Of a stretch of DNA of 64,000 nt, positions 8,992 through 20,903 are shown piece after piece; positions within the stretch are counted from its first letter, which is position 1, and each line of letters starts with the position of its first letter. The position numbers and the translations under genes were made by a program. A model generated the notes under the pieces. That model saw only the letters and a program-made list of their open reading frames with translations. It was not told the origin of the DNA and made no database searches. The stretch comes from a bacterium (GTDB lineage: Bacteria > Bacillota > Bacilli > Lactobacillales > Streptococcaceae). The stretch covers positions 62,001 to 126,000 of the forward strand of contig CAJNCP010000001.1 in the NCBI GenBank assembly GCA_905221295.1, in the 5' to 3' direction.

Positions 8992-9584
8992 CTTGTTTTA
9001 CCACCCAGTAAATGTTCTTTGATAATATCGAGATAGGGAATCTGAGGAAAGGCACCAGGCTCGATTGCATATCCAAATTCTCGAATATATCCAAGTGGCA
9101 TTGACTTTTGTCCCTTATCCTTATGATAGAAACGAATGAGGTCAATGGCCGGCAATAAGTAGGTTTCTTGCTGAGAAGAAAAGTGAAGGAGGACAAAGCA
9201 GATTCCTTGTTGGGCAAGGACTTGTTCCATGTGTTGGATCTGATGGAGATGAAAATTCTTCATCGGGATCGCATGTTTCTGCCTAGTTTCCTTTGCTTCA
9301 AAGTCGATGTAGTATCCATCATAAACCCCCGAATAGTCTGTTGTTGAGGCCTGTCTGAAGTAGGCTTCGACGATCTTGGCACGACTTCGTTGAGGATAAT
9401 CAACACGTACGATTTGGATGGGGGTAGGTTTTTTGTGGATAACAGCCACTCCCTGTGACAAATAGTAGTCGTTGGTAGCATTGATCATCTTTTCAAAAGA
9501 CATTCCCCGATTTGCGAAATTTTTTGTTTGTGAAAAGGGGAGCTGCTTTTTTTGTGGTGAAATTTTATGTGGATAGTTGACCAT
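8988..9584 (-). CDS. recU: Holliday junction resolvase RecU
   Basis: Homodimeric endonuclease that cuts four-way junctions in recombination and repair. The 198-residue length is normal. The nuclease core is visible: [23 protein letters not shown], then [13 protein letters not shown] with the acidic residues and Lys of the active site, then [10 protein letters not shown] and the C-terminal [15 protein letters not shown] strand. The conserved arrangement recU-pbp1A (here with a 4-base ATGA overlap) is found in many Firmicutes and links chromosome segregation to wall growth. The short gap to ypsA on the opposite strand must hold divergent promoters. Confidence 0.95.
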   Translation of the reverse strand: MVNYPHKISPQKKQLPFSQTKNFANRGMSFEKMINATNDYYLSQGVAVIHKKPTPIQIVRVDYPQRSRAKIVEAYFRQASTTDYSGVYDGYYIDFEAKETRQKHAIPMKNFHLHQIQHMEQVLAQQGICFVLLHFSSQQETYLLPAIDLIRFYHKDKGQKSMPLGYIREFGYAIEPGAFPQIPYLDIIKEHLLGGKTR

Positions 9585-9649
9585 AGTTCTCCTTATTGGT
9601 ACAATAACATCACTCTATTATATCATAAAATTACAAAGAAAGGTTAAAA

Positions 9650-10177
9650 ATGGCAACAGTTTTAATTTTGGGCTATTCTGCCTTTGATTTGGGCTTGTTT
9701 AATGACAAGGATATCTGCCTTGAAGTCATAAAAAAGGCTATCCGACGAGACCTAGAACGTCTAGCTGAGGATGGAATGGTTTGGCTTGTCTTTACAGGGA
9801 CTCTGGGTTTTGAATACTGGGTGTTGGAAGTTGCTAAAGATATGAAAGAAGACTATGGATTTCAATTGGCGACCATTTTTGATTTTGAAACCCATGGCAG
9901 TAATTGGAATGAAGCAAATCAAGCGAAATTGAGTGAGTTCAAGCAGGTTGATTTTGTCAAATATGCCTATCCACAATATGAGCATAAGGGGCAACTGCGT
10001 GATTATCAGAAATTTCTGCTGGAGAATACAGATACTTGCTACCTTTTTTACGATGAAGAAAAGGAAACTAAGTTACGATATGTTTACCAAATGATGAAAA
10101 ATCAAGAAAACTATGTTACAAGAAGATTAACATTTGATGACTTAAATGAATTGATAGAAAATTTTCCCGAAAATTGA
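9650..10177 (+). CDS. ypsA: YpsA-like SLOG family protein (DUF1273)
   Basis: A 175-residue cytoplasmic protein. The N-terminus [16 protein letters not shown] resembles the Rossmann-like start of the SLOG/DprA-like fold, and the middle ([17 protein letters not shown]) fits the nucleotide- or ligand-binding loop of YpsA. In Bacillus and Staphylococcus YpsA has been connected with cell division; its biochemical activity is not settled. It stands just upstream of gpsB, the usual order in streptococci and bacilli. An AAAGAAAGG ribosome binding site precedes the start. Confidence 0.85.
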   Translation: MATVLILGYSAFDLGLFNDKDICLEVIKKAIRRDLERLAEDGMVWLVFTGTLGFEYWVLEVAKDMKEDYGFQLATIFDFETHGSNWNEANQAKLSEFKQVDFVKYAYPQYEHKGQLRDYQKFLLENTDTCYLFYDEEKETKLRYVYQMMKNQENYVTRRLTFDDLNELIENFPEN

Positions 10178-10187
10178 GGCTTTGACC

Positions 10188-10215
10188 TTGATTTTTGTTT
10201 GTTTTTTTATATAAT
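10188..10215 (+). promoter_or_regulatory. Probable gpsB promoter
   Basis: TTGATT and TATAAT separated by 16 bases, ending about 30 bases before the gpsB ATG. The spacing is one base short of optimal, so this is moderate evidence. Confidence 0.5.
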
Positions 10216-10244
10216 AATACTAGCAACTGATAATGGAGATAGAG

Positions 10245-10574
10245 ATGGCAAGTATTATTTTTTCAGCGAAAGATATTTTTGAACAGGACTTTGGACGTGA
10301 AGTTCGTGGATACAGTAAGGCAGAAGTGGATGAGTTCTTGGATGATGTGATTAAGGACTATGAAACCTATGCGGCTTTGGTCAAATCTCTTCGTCAGGAG
10401 ATTGCTGATTTGAAGGAGGAATTGTCTCATAAATCGCAGACAACGCCGACTCAGCCAGATTCTATCGAAGTAGCTAGCACTACTTCAATGACAAATTTTG
10501 ATATTTTAAAACGCTTAAATAGACTTGAAAAAGAAGTATTTGGCAAACAAATTTTAGACAATGAAGATGTATAA
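10245..10574 (+). CDS. gpsB: Cell division regulator GpsB
   Basis: DivIVA-related coiled-coil protein that coordinates peripheral and septal wall synthesis and supports the Ser/Thr kinase StkP in streptococci. The N-terminal domain is clear: [37 protein letters not shown], including the membrane- and PBP-binding segment, followed by a coiled coil to about residue 65, a low-complexity Thr/Pro/Ser linker and a short C-terminal helix ([16 protein letters not shown]) used for oligomerisation. The frame is open four codons further upstream, but the ATG at 10245 has GGAG at a 7-base distance and matches the family start. It is followed by rnpB. Confidence 0.95.
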   Translation: MASIIFSAKDIFEQDFGREVRGYSKAEVDEFLDDVIKDYETYAALVKSLRQEIADLKEELSHKSQTTPTQPDSIEVASTTSMTNFDILKRLNRLEKEVFGKQILDNEDV

Positions 10575-10597
10575 TTGAGTGTCTATCAAGTGCATAA

Positions 10598-10992
10598 ATG
10601 CAATTTTTGGATAATCGCGTGAAGAGAGTCTCTTTTCATGAGGAAAGTCCATGCTAGCACAGGCTGTGATGCCTGTAGTGTTTGTGCTAGGCGAAACCAT
10701 AAGCCTAGGGACGAGAGATCGTTACGGCAGTCGAAATGGCTAAGTCTTCGGATAAGTCAGATTAGGCTTGAAAGTGCCACAGTGACGGAGTCTTTCTGGA
10801 AACAGAGAGAGTGGAACGCGGTAAACCCCTCAAGCTAGCAACCCAAATTTTGGTCGGGGCATGGAGTGCACGGAAACGAACGTAGTACTCTGACTGCTAG
10901 TAGCTAGACGCTGTTAGTGGTAGACAGATGATTATCGAAGGAAGTGGTCCTAGTCACTTCTGGAACAAAACATGGCTTATAGAAAATTGCAT
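10598..10992 (+). ncRNA. rnpB: RNase P RNA (class B)
   Basis: Catalytic RNA that removes 5' leaders from pre-tRNAs. The conserved P4/core segment GAGGAAAGTCCATGCT is at about 10640, and the 3' core segment with GGCTTATAGAAAATTGC closes the molecule. The 5' ATGCAATTTTT (10598-10608) pairs with AAAATTGCAT (10983-10992) to give P1, which sets the approximate ends. The location between gpsB and an RNA methyltransferase is the usual streptococcal one. An apparent 66-codon reading frame inside it is spurious. Confidence 0.95.
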
Positions 10993-10994
10993 AT

Positions 10995-11035
10995 AGGTTG
11001 GGGCTGAGAAATCTTTCTCAACCTCATTTTTTAAA
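10995..11035 (+). terminator. rnpB terminator
   Basis: A hairpin built on AGGTT...GAGAAA / TTTCTC...AACCT followed by a run of T residues directly after the RNase P RNA. Confidence 0.75.
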
Positions 11036-11069
11036 GTGAACAAGAGAAAGGTCTTTAAAAGACTAGAAC

Positions 11070-12227
11070 ATGAAAGAACAATTTAATTTAATCGCAACTG
11101 CTGCGGCGGGTCTTGAGGCAGTCGTTGGACGTGAAGTACGAGATTTAGGTTATGATTGCCAGGTCGAAAACGGTCGTGTCCGCTTTCAAGGGGATGTGAG
11201 GGCAATCATTGAGACCAATCTTTGGTTGCGAGCAGCTGACCGCATCAAGATTGTAGTTGGAAGCTTTCCTGCAAAGACTTTTGAAGAGCTCTTTCAAGGA
11301 GTTTTTGCTCTGGATTGGGAAAACTATCTTCCGCTTGGGGCGCGGTTCCCTATTTCAAAGGCCAAATGTGTCAAGTCTAAACTTCATAATGAGCCTAGTG
11401 TGCAGGCTATTTCCAAGAAGGCCGTTGTGAAGAAACTGCAAAAACATTATGCTCGTCCAGAAGGTGTTCCCTTGATGGAAAATGGTCCCGAGTTTAAGAT
11501 TGAGGTGTCCATCCTTAAAGACGTGGCAACTGTCATGATTGACACGACAGGTTCTAGCCTCTTTAAGCGTGGTTATCGTACGGAAAAGGGTGGAGCGCCT
11601 ATCAAAGAGAACATGGCAGCAGCCATTTTACAACTCTCTAACTGGTATCCAGACAAGCCTTTGATTGATCCGACCTGTGGTTCAGGAACCTTCTGTATCG
11701 AGGCGGCTATGATAGCTAAAAAGATGGCTCCTGGCCTTCGTCGCTCCTTTGCTTTTGAGGAATGGAACTGGGTCAGCAATCGGTTAATCCAAGAAGTTCG
11801 CACAGAGGCTGCCAAGAAAATCAATCGTGAGGTTGAACTGGATATCATGGGCTGTGATATAGACGCTCGTATGGTGGAAATTGCTAAGGCAAATGCCCAA
11901 GCAGCAGGCGTGGCAGGTGATATCACCTTTAAGCAAATGCGGGTACAGGACTTGCGTTCAGACAAGATAAATGGTGTCATCATTTCCAATCCACCATATG
12001 GAGAGCGCTTGTCGGATGATGCAGGAGTTACCAAGCTCTATGCTGAAATGGGACAGGTCTTTGCACCACTGAAAACCTGGAGTAAGTTTATCCTGACGAG
12101 TGACGAAGCTTTTGAAAGCAAGTATGGAAGTCCAGCTGATAAAAAACGAAAACTGTATAACGGGACCTTAAAAGTGGATTTGTATCAATACTTTGGTCAG
12201 CGTGTGAAACGCCAAGAGTTGAAATAG
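11070..12227 (+). CDS. THUMP-domain class I SAM-dependent RNA methyltransferase (YpsC/RlmL-like)
   Basis: A 385-residue protein matching the N-terminal half of E. coli RlmL and B. subtilis YpsC, which methylate N2 of a guanine in 23S rRNA. An N-terminal ferredoxin-like/THUMP RNA-binding part (about residues 1-155) precedes a Rossmann methyltransferase domain with DPTCGSGTFCIEAA (motif I, around 198-211), GCDIDARMVEIAKANA (motif II) and the catalytic NPPYGERL. No second (RlmK-like) domain is present, as usual in Firmicutes. It starts 35 bases after the rnpB terminator and is followed after 12 bases by mapZ. The exact target base is inferred from the family. Confidence 0.92.
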   Translation: MKEQFNLIATAAAGLEAVVGREVRDLGYDCQVENGRVRFQGDVRAIIETNLWLRAADRIKIVVGSFPAKTFEELFQGVFALDWENYLPLGARFPISKAKCVKSKLHNEPSVQAISKKAVVKKLQKHYARPEGVPLMENGPEFKIEVSILKDVATVMIDTTGSSLFKRGYRTEKGGAPIKENMAAAILQLSNWYPDKPLIDPTCGSGTFCIEAAMIAKKMAPGLRRSFAFEEWNWVSNRLIQEVRTEAAKKINREVELDIMGCDIDARMVEIAKANAQAAGVAGDITFKQMRVQDLRSDKINGVIISNPPYGERLSDDAGVTKLYAEMGQVFAPLKTWSKFILTSDEAFESKYGSPADKKRKLYNGTLKVDLYQYFGQRVKRQELK

Positions 12228-12239
12228 AAAGGAAGACAA

Positions 12240-13697
12240 ATGAGTAACAAAACACAGGATCAGCAGAATCATGAGCAACAAGAAGCCCAATTTGATTTTG
12301 GAGAAGCTAAAGATTTGACAGTTGGTCAAGTCATTCGTAAAAATGAAGAAGTTGAAGCGGGTGTTCTGCCAGAAGACAGTATTCTGGATAAATATATCAA
12401 GCAACACCGCGAGGAAATCGAGGCGGATAAGTTTGAAACACGTCAATTTAAAAAAGAAGAATTGCTAGCTGCCCAGACTCAAGAAGGCTTGGTACAGGAT
12501 GTTTCTGAGACAAATGAAGCTTCGGATCCGAATGTGGATGAATCTGAGGTGGTTTCAGAAAAAACCATGTCGAGCTCAGTGGAGTCTACAAGTTCTGATG
12601 TGATTTTAACTCCTTTAGGAGAAAAAAACAAAGACTTGGAACCGCTTGTGTTGGAAAAGCAAGCGCCAGTAGAGGTTGCTGATGAAAAAGAAGAGGAGAC
12701 ACCTGTTCTTTCTCGTTCAGCCCAGTCAGAGCCTGAAAGTGATTCTAAGAAGAGAAAGTGGGTAGTTGCAGGATCAGCCTTGGCGGCAGCCCTCGTCTTG
12801 GCAGGAAGCTACTACGTCTATCGCCAAGTAACTCGCTCCAACCAAGCCATCCAGTCTTCTCAGTCGTCTTCTAACAATCAAGAAACACAAACGGCCCTAC
12901 AAGAGTTTAATACTCTCTATGATGCCTTTTATACAGATGCTAATAAAACTGCCTTGAAAAATAGTCAGTTTGATAAGCTGGAACAGTTAAAGACCATGTT
13001 AGATAAACTTGAAGGTAGCCGAGAGCATACACTTGCAAAATCCAAGTATGATAGCCTAGCTACTCAAATCAAGGCCATCCAAGATGTCAATGCCCTCTTT
13101 GAGACTCCTGCAATTACTGACGGTGTCTTGGATACCAATGCAAAAATCAAGGCAGATGCTAAATTTACAGAAATTAAAACAGGAAATACAGAGATTGACA
13201 AACTGTTAGATAAGGCCATTAGCCTTGGTAAGAGTCAGCAAACAAGTGCCTCTAGTTCAAGTTCAAGTAGCAGTAGCCAAGAAAGTTCAAGCACAACGAC
13301 TGATAGTAGTACGAGCAGTTCGTCTACATCATCTAGTTCTGCATCAAGTGCTCCAACTGCCCCAGCTAGTAATGATGCAAATGGGGGCTTGTCTAGCGAT
13401 GGTGTAAACCTTCAAAGAAGTGTTAGCCGTGTACCATACAACCAATCAGCTGTAGACGATAGCAACAACTCTGCCTGGACTTTTGCTGATGGTGTTCTGG
13501 AACAAATCTTAGCAACATCACGTGCTCGCGGTTATATCACTGGTAATCAATATATCCTAGAACGTGTCAATATCGTAAACGGAAATGGTTATTATAACCT
13601 CTACAAACCAGATGGAACCTATCTCTTCACCCTCAACTGTAAGACTGGATACTTTGTCGGTAATGGAGCTGGTCACGCGGATGATTTGGATTACTAG
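12240..13697 (+). CDS. mapZ: Mid-cell-anchored protein MapZ
   Basis: Membrane protein that marks the division site in streptococci, positions FtsZ rings and is a substrate of the kinase StkP. The acidic N-terminal cytoplasmic part (residues 1-~170) contains the FtsZ-binding start and the threonine in KFETRQF (Thr67), equivalent to a known StkP phosphorylation site. One membrane segment follows (about 175-195), then a helical extracellular domain to ~330, a serine-rich linker (about 335-375) and a C-terminal folded domain ending at Tyr485 that in pneumococcus binds peptidoglycan. The ribosome binding site is GAAAGGAAG. It probably shares a transcript with the upstream methyltransferase. Confidence 0.94.
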   Translation: MSNKTQDQQNHEQQEAQFDFGEAKDLTVGQVIRKNEEVEAGVLPEDSILDKYIKQHREEIEADKFETRQFKKEELLAAQTQEGLVQDVSETNEASDPNVDESEVVSEKTMSSSVESTSSDVILTPLGEKNKDLEPLVLEKQAPVEVADEKEEETPVLSRSAQSEPESDSKKRKWVVAGSALAAALVLAGSYYVYRQVTRSNQAIQSSQSSSNNQETQTALQEFNTLYDAFYTDANKTALKNSQFDKLEQLKTMLDKLEGSREHTLAKSKYDSLATQIKAIQDVNALFETPAITDGVLDTNAKIKADAKFTEIKTGNTEIDKLLDKAISLGKSQQTSASSSSSSSSSQESSSTTTDSSTSSSSTSSSSASSAPTAPASNDANGGLSSDGVNLQRSVSRVPYNQSAVDDSNNSAWTFADGVLEQILATSRARGYITGNQYILERVNIVNGNGYYNLYKPDGTYLFTLNCKTGYFVGNGAGHADDLDY

Positions 13698-13772
13698 GAG
13701 TCCGTTACAAAATTCTTTCCTTTCATAGGTAAAAATGATAAAATAAAACATATTAAACAAGAGGAGTGTCAC

Positions 13773-15197
13773 ATGACAAAAGCAAACTTTGGTGTTGTTG
13801 GTATGGCCGTAATGGGTCGTAACCTTGCCCTAAATATCGAATCTCGTGGATATACAGTTGCCATTTACAACCGTAGTAAAGAAAAAACAGAAGACGTGAT
13901 TGCTTGCCATCCAGAAAAGAACTTTGTACCTAGTTACGATGTAGAGTCTTTCGTTCAATCTATCGAAAAACCTCGTCGTATCATGCTGATGGTTCAAGCT
14001 GGACCTGGTACAGATGCAACTATCCAAGCCCTTCTTCCACACTTGGACAAAGGCGATATCTTGATTGATGGCGGAAACACTTTCTACAAAGATACTATCC
14101 GTCGTAATGAAGAGTTGGCAAACTCTGGTATCAACTTCATCGGTACAGGTGTTTCTGGTGGTGAAAAAGGTGCCCTTGAAGGTCCTTCTATCATGCCTGG
14201 TGGACAAAAAGAAGCCTATGAATTGGTAGCAGATGTTCTTGAAGAAATCTCTGCAAAAGCACCAGAAGATGGCAAACCATGTGTGACTTACATCGGTCCT
14301 GATGGAGCTGGTCACTATGTGAAAATGGTCCACAACGGTATTGAGTATGGTGACATGCAATTGATCGCAGAAAGCTACGACCTCATGCAACACTTGCTTG
14401 GTCTTTCTGCAGAAGACATGGCTGAAATCTTCACTGAGTGGAACAAAGGCGAGCTTGATAGCTACTTGATCGAAATTACAGCTGATATCTTGAGCCGTAA
14501 AGACGATGAAGGTCAAGATGGCCCAATCGTAGACTACATCCTTGATGCTGCAGGGAACAAGGGAACTGGTAAATGGACTAGCCAATCATCACTTGACCTT
14601 GGTGTGCCATTGTCGCTTATCACTGAGTCAGTATTTGCTCGCTACATCTCTACATACAAAGAAGAGCGTGTACATGCTAGCAAGGTGCTTCCAAAACCAG
14701 CTGCCTTCAAGTTTGAAGGAGACAAGGCTGAGTTGATCGAAAAGATCCGTCAAGCCCTCTACTTCTCAAAAATCATCTCATACGCACAAGGTTTTGCTCA
14801 ATTGCGTGTGGCTTCTAAAGAAAACAACTGGAACTTGCCATTTGCGGATATCGCATCTATCTGGCGTGATGGCTGTATCATCCGTTCTCGTTTCTTGCAA
14901 AAGATCACAGATGCCTACAACCGCGATGCAGATCTTGCTAACCTTCTTTTGGATGAGTACTTCTTGGATGTTACTGCTAAGTACCAACAAGCAGTGCGTG
15001 ATATCGTAGCTCTTGCTGTTCAAGCTGGTGTACCAGTGCCAACTTTCTCAGCAGCTATTACTTACTTTGATAGCTACCGTTCAGCTGATCTTCCAGCTAA
15101 CTTGATCCAAGCACAACGTGACTACTTCGGTGCCCACACTTACCAACGTAAAGACAAAGAAGGAACCTTCCACTACTCTTGGTATGACGAAAAATAA
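13773..15197 (+). CDS. gnd: 6-phosphogluconate dehydrogenase, decarboxylating
   Basis: Oxidises 6-phosphogluconate to ribulose 5-phosphate and CO2 with NADP, in the pentose phosphate pathway. Full length (474 residues). The N-terminal dinucleotide-binding motif is [20 protein letters not shown] with NRS at the end of strand 2, consistent with NADP. The substrate-binding [19 protein letters not shown] and the catalytic [16 protein letters not shown] are present, as is the C-terminal tail with [11 protein letters not shown]. Codon use is that of a highly expressed gene. It ends 11 bases before ritR, so both are likely on one transcript. Confidence 0.98.
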   Translation: MTKANFGVVGMAVMGRNLALNIESRGYTVAIYNRSKEKTEDVIACHPEKNFVPSYDVESFVQSIEKPRRIMLMVQAGPGTDATIQALLPHLDKGDILIDGGNTFYKDTIRRNEELANSGINFIGTGVSGGEKGALEGPSIMPGGQKEAYELVADVLEEISAKAPEDGKPCVTYIGPDGAGHYVKMVHNGIEYGDMQLIAESYDLMQHLLGLSAEDMAEIFTEWNKGELDSYLIEITADILSRKDDEGQDGPIVDYILDAAGNKGTGKWTSQSSLDLGVPLSLITESVFARYISTYKEERVHASKVLPKPAAFKFEGDKAELIEKIRQALYFSKIISYAQGFAQLRVASKENNWNLPFADIASIWRDGCIIRSRFLQKITDAYNRDADLANLLLDEYFLDVTAKYQQAVRDIVALAVQAGVPVPTFSAAITYFDSYRSADLPANLIQAQRDYFGAHTYQRKDKEGTFHYSWYDEK

Positions 15198-15208
15198 GTA
15201 GGTCTGCC

Positions 15209-15898
15209 ATGGGGAAACGGATTTTATTACTTGAGAAAGAACGAAATCTCGCTCATTTTCTCAGTCTGGAACTCCAAAAAGAGCAATACCGTGTTGATCT
15301 GGTCGAGGAGGGGCAAAAAGCCCTCTCCATGGCTCTCCAGACAGATTATGACTTGATTTTACTGAATGCTCGTCTGGGGGATATGACGGCCCAGGATTTT
15401 GCAGACAAGCTGAGTCGGACAAAACCGGCCTCAGTGATCATGGTCTTAGACCATCGCGAAGAATTGCAAGACCAGATTGAGACAATCCAGCGCTTCGCCG
15501 TTTCTTACATCTATAAGCCAGTGATTATTGATAATCTAGTAGCTCGTATTTCAGCGATTTTCCGAGGTCGGGACTTTATCGACCAACATTGTAGTCAGAT
15601 GAAGGTCCCAACGTCTTACCGCAATTTGCGTATGGATGTAGAACATCATACCGTTTATCGTGGCGAGGAGATGATTGCTCTGACGCGCCGTGAGTATGAC
15701 CTTTTGGCCACTCTCATGGGAAGCAAGAAGGTCTTGACTCGTGAGCAGTTGTTGGAAAGTGTTTGGAAGTACGAAAGTGCGACAGAAACCAATATCGTGG
15801 ATGTTTATATCCGTTATCTACGTAGCAAGCTTGATGTAAAAGGTCAAAAAAGCTACATTAAAACCGTGCGTGGTGTTGGTTACACCATGCAAGAATAG
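15209..15898 (+). CDS. ritR: Orphan OmpR-type response regulator RitR
   Basis: Regulator of iron uptake and oxidative stress in pneumococcus. A receiver domain (residues 1-~118) is followed by a winged-helix DNA-binding domain (about 135-229; LTRREYDLLATLMGSKK, IKTVRGVGYTM). The normal phospho-acceptor Asp is replaced by Asn53 (LLNARL), so it cannot be activated by ordinary phosphorylation. The linker carries Cys128 (DQHCSQM), known in pneumococcal RitR as the redox switch that drives dimerisation. There is no partner kinase next to it. It is 11 bases downstream of gnd and ends at a clear terminator. Confidence 0.95.
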   Translation: MGKRILLLEKERNLAHFLSLELQKEQYRVDLVEEGQKALSMALQTDYDLILLNARLGDMTAQDFADKLSRTKPASVIMVLDHREELQDQIETIQRFAVSYIYKPVIIDNLVARISAIFRGRDFIDQHCSQMKVPTSYRNLRMDVEHHTVYRGEEMIALTRREYDLLATLMGSKKVLTREQLLESVWKYESATETNIVDVYIRYLRSKLDVKGQKSYIKTVRGVGYTMQE

Positions 15899-15899
15899 A

Positions 15900-15932
15900 A
15901 AAGCAGTTGCAGTTTTGTAACTGCTTTTTTTG
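15900..15932 (+). terminator. gnd-ritR terminator
   Basis: AAGCAGTTGCAGTTTTGTAACTGCTT hairpin followed by seven T residues, directly after the ritR stop. Confidence 0.9.
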
Positions 15933-15947
15933 AGAAGTTTCTATATA

Positions 15948-15976
15948 TTGACATGCAGTCAGGTCTTTGCTACAAT
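15948..15976 (+). promoter_or_regulatory. Promoter of the choline-binding protein gene
   Basis: TTGACA, 17 bases, TACAAT; the start codon at 15997 is preceded by GGAGGAT. Confidence 0.8.
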
Positions 15977-15996
15977 TAATCGTGGAGGATACTAAA

Positions 15997-16992
15997 ATGA
16001 AATTTTTGAAAAAAATGATGCAAGTTGGACTGACAGTTTCTTTCTTTGCTTTGTTAGCGACAAGCACCGTCTTTGCGGATGATGTTGATTCGGAAGGCTG
16101 GCAATTTGTCCAAGAAAATGGTAGAACCTACTATAAGAAGGGGGACCTCAAAGAAACCTACTGGCGAGTAATTGATGGGAAGTACTATTACTTTGATTCT
16201 TTATCTGGAGAGATGGTTGTCGGCTGGCAATATATACCTGCTCCACACAAAGGGGTTACGATTGGTCCTTCTCCAAGACAAGAGATTGCTTTTAGACCGG
16301 ATTGGTTTTACTTTGGTCAAGATGGGGTACTACAAGAATTTGTTGGTAAGCAAGTTTTAGAAGCAAAAACTGCTACAAATACCAACAAACATCATGGGGA
16401 ACAATATGATAGTCCAGCAGAGAAACGAGTCTATTATTTTGAAGATCAGAATAGCTATCATACCTTAAAAACAGGTTGGGTTTATGATGAGGGTAACTGG
16501 TATTATTTGCAGAAGGATGGTGGTTTTTCTGCTCGCATCAATAGATTGACTGTCGGGGAGCCAGTACGTGGTTGGATTAATGATAACTCAACTTGGTATT
16601 ATCTCGATACAACAACCGCTACAATGCAAACTGGTTGGAAATATCTTGGGAACAAGTGGTACTATCTCCGTTCATCAGGAGCCATGGCAACTGGTTGGTA
16701 TCAGGAAGGCTCCACTTGGTATTATTTAGATGAACCAAATGGTGATATGAAAACGGGCTGGCAATATCTTGGTAACAAGTGGTACTACCTCCGTTCATCA
16801 GGAGCTATGGCAACTGGTTGGTATCAGGAAGGTTCGACGTGGTATTATCTAAACGCAAGTAATGGTGACATGAAGACAGGCTGGTTCCAGGTCGGAGGGA
16901 AATGGTACTATGCTTATAGTTCAGGTGCTTTAGCAGTGAATACGACTGTAGAAGGCTATTACGTCAATTATAATGGCGAATGGATCCAATAA
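15997..16992 (+). CDS. Choline-binding surface protein (CbpC/CbpF/CbpJ type)
   Basis: Exported protein retained on phosphocholine of teichoic acids. A signal peptide covers about residues 1-28 (VSFFALLATSTVFA-DD). Nearly all of the rest consists of GW-type choline-binding repeats (TGWxxxGxxWYYLxxxGxM). The first three or four are degenerate with inserts, as in modified-repeat Cbp proteins of pneumococcus; the last five are canonical. No catalytic domain is visible, so it is a surface binding or adhesin-like protein rather than a hydrolase. The ATG at 15997 gives a proper signal peptide with GGAGGAT upstream. In pneumococcus cbpC and cbpJ occupy this same place between ritR and the mevalonate genes. 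Confidence 0.9.
   Translation: MKFLKKMMQVGLTVSFFALLATSTVFADDVDSEGWQFVQENGRTYYKKGDLKETYWRVIDGKYYYFDSLSGEMVVGWQYIPAPHKGVTIGPSPRQEIAFRPDWFYFGQDGVLQEFVGKQVLEAKTATNTNKHHGEQYDSPAEKRVYYFEDQNSYHTLKTGWVYDEGNWYYLQKDGGFSARINRLTVGEPVRGWINDNSTWYYLDTTTATMQTGWKYLGNKWYYLRSSGAMATGWYQEGSTWYYLDEPNGDMKTGWQYLGNKWYYLRSSGAMATGWYQEGSTWYYLNASNGDMKTGWFQVGGKWYYAYSSGALAVNTTVEGYYVNYNGEWIQ
16642..16887 (+). repeat. 123 bp tandem repeats in the choline-binding domain
   Basis: Two near-identical 123 bp (41-residue) units encode two choline-binding repeats each, starting with YLGNKWYYLRSSGAMATGW. The copies differ only at scattered, mostly synonymous positions, indicating recent duplication. Confidence 0.8.
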
Positions 16993-17000
16993 TGAAAGGG

Positions 17001-17031
17001 GCGATTGTGAAGGAAACAATCGCTTTTTTTG
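17001..17031 (+). terminator. Terminator after the choline-binding protein gene
   Basis: GCGATTGT / ACAATCGC stem with a seven-base loop and seven T residues. Confidence 0.9.
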
Positions 17032-17109
17032 TGAAAATATAATAAAATAGATAGGAGAAAATACTACTGTATGAAATGAGACGGTCTTTCCGTCTGGTTA
17101 AAGGAAAAC

Positions 17110-17988
17110 ATGACAAAAAAAGTTGGTGTCGGTCAGGCACATAGTAAGATTATTTTAATAGGGGAGCATGCGGTCGTATACGGCTATCCTGCTATTTCTC
17201 TGCCTCTCATAGAGGTGGAGGTGACCTGTAAGGTGGTCCCTGCTGAAAGCCCGTGGCGTCTTTATGAGGAGGATACCTTGTCCATGGCTGTGTATGCTTC
17301 GTTAGAATATTTAGAGATTAAAGAAGCCTGCATTCGCTGTGTGATTGACTCGGCTATCCCTGAAAAACGAGGGATGGGTTCGTCAGCAGCTATCAGCATA
17401 GCAGCCATTCGTGCAGTTTTTGACTACTATCAGGCCGACTTGCCTCATGATGTATTAGAAATCTTGGTTAATCGGGCTGAGATGATTGCCCATATGAATC
17501 CAAGCGGTTTGGATGCTAAGACCTGTCTCAGTGACCAGCCCATTCGCTTTATCAAGAATGTTGGTTTTACAGAATTAAATATGAACTTATCAGCCTATCT
17601 GGTTATTGCAGATACAGGCGTGTATGGTCACACTCGTGAAGCTATCCAAGTGGTTCAAAGCAAGGGCAAGGATGCCCTACCGTTTTTGCATGCCTTGGGA
17701 GAATTGACCCAGCAGGCAGAAGATGCGATTAGACAAAAAGATGCTGAAAGACTGGGACAAATTCTCAGTCAAGCGCATTTACATTTAAAAGAAATTGGTG
17801 TCAGCAGTCCTGAGGCAGATTCCCTCGTTGAAACAGCTATGAGATACGGTGCTCTGGGAGCCAAGATGAGTGGTGGTGGACTAGGAGGCTGTATTATCGC
17901 CTTGGTAGCCAATCTGGACCAAGCACAAGAACTAGCAAAACGATTAGAAGAGAAAGGAGCTGTTCAGACATGGATCGAAAGCCTGTAA
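17110..17988 (+). CDS. mvaK1: Mevalonate kinase
   Basis: Phosphorylates mevalonate to 5-phosphomevalonate, the first kinase step towards isopentenyl diphosphate. Member of the GHMP kinase family: N-terminal GQAHSKIILIGEHAVVYG, the phosphate-binding loop PEKRGMGSSAAISIAAIRA (about residues 80-98) and the C-terminal KMSGGGLGGCIIAL. Length (292) is normal. It opens a four-gene operon in which each gene overlaps the next: its end overlaps mvaD by 19 bases. In Gram-positive cocci this pathway replaces the MEP pathway and feeds undecaprenyl phosphate for wall and capsule synthesis. Confidence 0.96.
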   Translation: MTKKVGVGQAHSKIILIGEHAVVYGYPAISLPLIEVEVTCKVVPAESPWRLYEEDTLSMAVYASLEYLEIKEACIRCVIDSAIPEKRGMGSSAAISIAAIRAVFDYYQADLPHDVLEILVNRAEMIAHMNPSGLDAKTCLSDQPIRFIKNVGFTELNMNLSAYLVIADTGVYGHTREAIQVVQSKGKDALPFLHALGELTQQAEDAIRQKDAERLGQILSQAHLHLKEIGVSSPEADSLVETAMRYGALGAKMSGGGLGGCIIALVANLDQAQELAKRLEEKGAVQTWIESL

Positions 17989-18909
17989 CAGTACGTTCTT
18001 ACGCAAATATTGCCATTATCAAATATTGGGGAAAGAAAAAAGAGAAAGAGATGGTGCCTGCTACTAGCAGCATCTCTCTGACTTTGGAAAATATGTATAC
18101 GGAGACGACCTTGTCGCCTCTGCCAGCCCATGCGACGGCGGATGCCTTTTATATCAATGGTCAGCTCCAAAATGAGGCGGAGCATGCTAAAATGAGCAAG
18201 ATTATCAACCGCTACCGTCCAGAAGGTGAGGGCTTTGTCCGTATCGATACCCAAAACAACATGCCGACCGCAGCGGGTTTGTCTTCCAGTTCCAGTGGTT
18301 TGTCCGCCTTGGTCAAGGCTTGCAATGCTTATTTCCAGCTTGGATTGGATAGAAGTCAGTTGGCGCAGGAGGCTAAGTTTGCCTCGGGTTCTTCCTCTCG
18401 CAGTTTTTATGGACCGTTAGGTGCATGGGATAAGGATAGTGGAGAGATTTATCCTATTGATACAGACCTGAAACTAGCTATGATTATGTTGGTGTTAGAG
18501 GATAAGAAAAAACCAATCTCTAGCCGTGATGGAATGAAACTCTGTGTGAAAACCTCGACGACCTTTGATGATTGGGTTCGCCAGTCTGAGAAAGATTATC
18601 AGGATATGCTTGTTTACCTCAAAGAGAATGATTTTGCCAAGGTTGGGGAATTAACGGAGAAAAATGCCCTTGCTATGCACGCTACGACGAAAACAGCATC
18701 ACCATCTTTTTCTTATCTAACGGATGCGACTTATGAAGCGATGGACTTTGTCCGCAAACTTCGTGAGCAAGGGGAAGCCTGCTACTTTACCATGGATGCT
18801 GGTCCCAATGTCAAGGTCCTCTGTCAGGAGAAAGACTTGGAGCATTTGTCAGAAATTTTCGGTCAACGTTACCGCTTGATTGTGTCAAAAACAAAGGATT
18901 TGAGCCAAG

Positions 18910-18923
<14 letters not shown>
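17970..18923 (+). CDS. mvaD: Diphosphomevalonate decarboxylase
   Basis: ATP-dependent decarboxylation of 5-diphosphomevalonate to isopentenyl diphosphate. GHMP family, 317 residues. The family start YANIAIIKYWGKK (residues 12-24), the SISLTLENMYTETT segment and the phosphate loop PTAAGLSSSSSGLSALVKA are visible, as is the ASGSSSRSFYGPLGAWDK region with conserved Ser/Arg. It overlaps mvaK1 by 19 bases and mvaK2 by 14, so expression is translationally coupled. Confidence 0.96.
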
Positions 18924-20902
<1,979 letters not shown>

Positions 20903-20903
20903 A

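Noticed and set aside
10638..10838. Open reading frame of 66 codons on the plus strand
   Set aside because: Lies entirely within the RNase P RNA, whose conserved core explains the sequence.
13830..14585. Long minus-strand reading frame (251 codons) opposite gnd
   Set aside because: Shadow of the strongly biased codon use of gnd; composition is not protein-like and the known enzyme accounts for the region.
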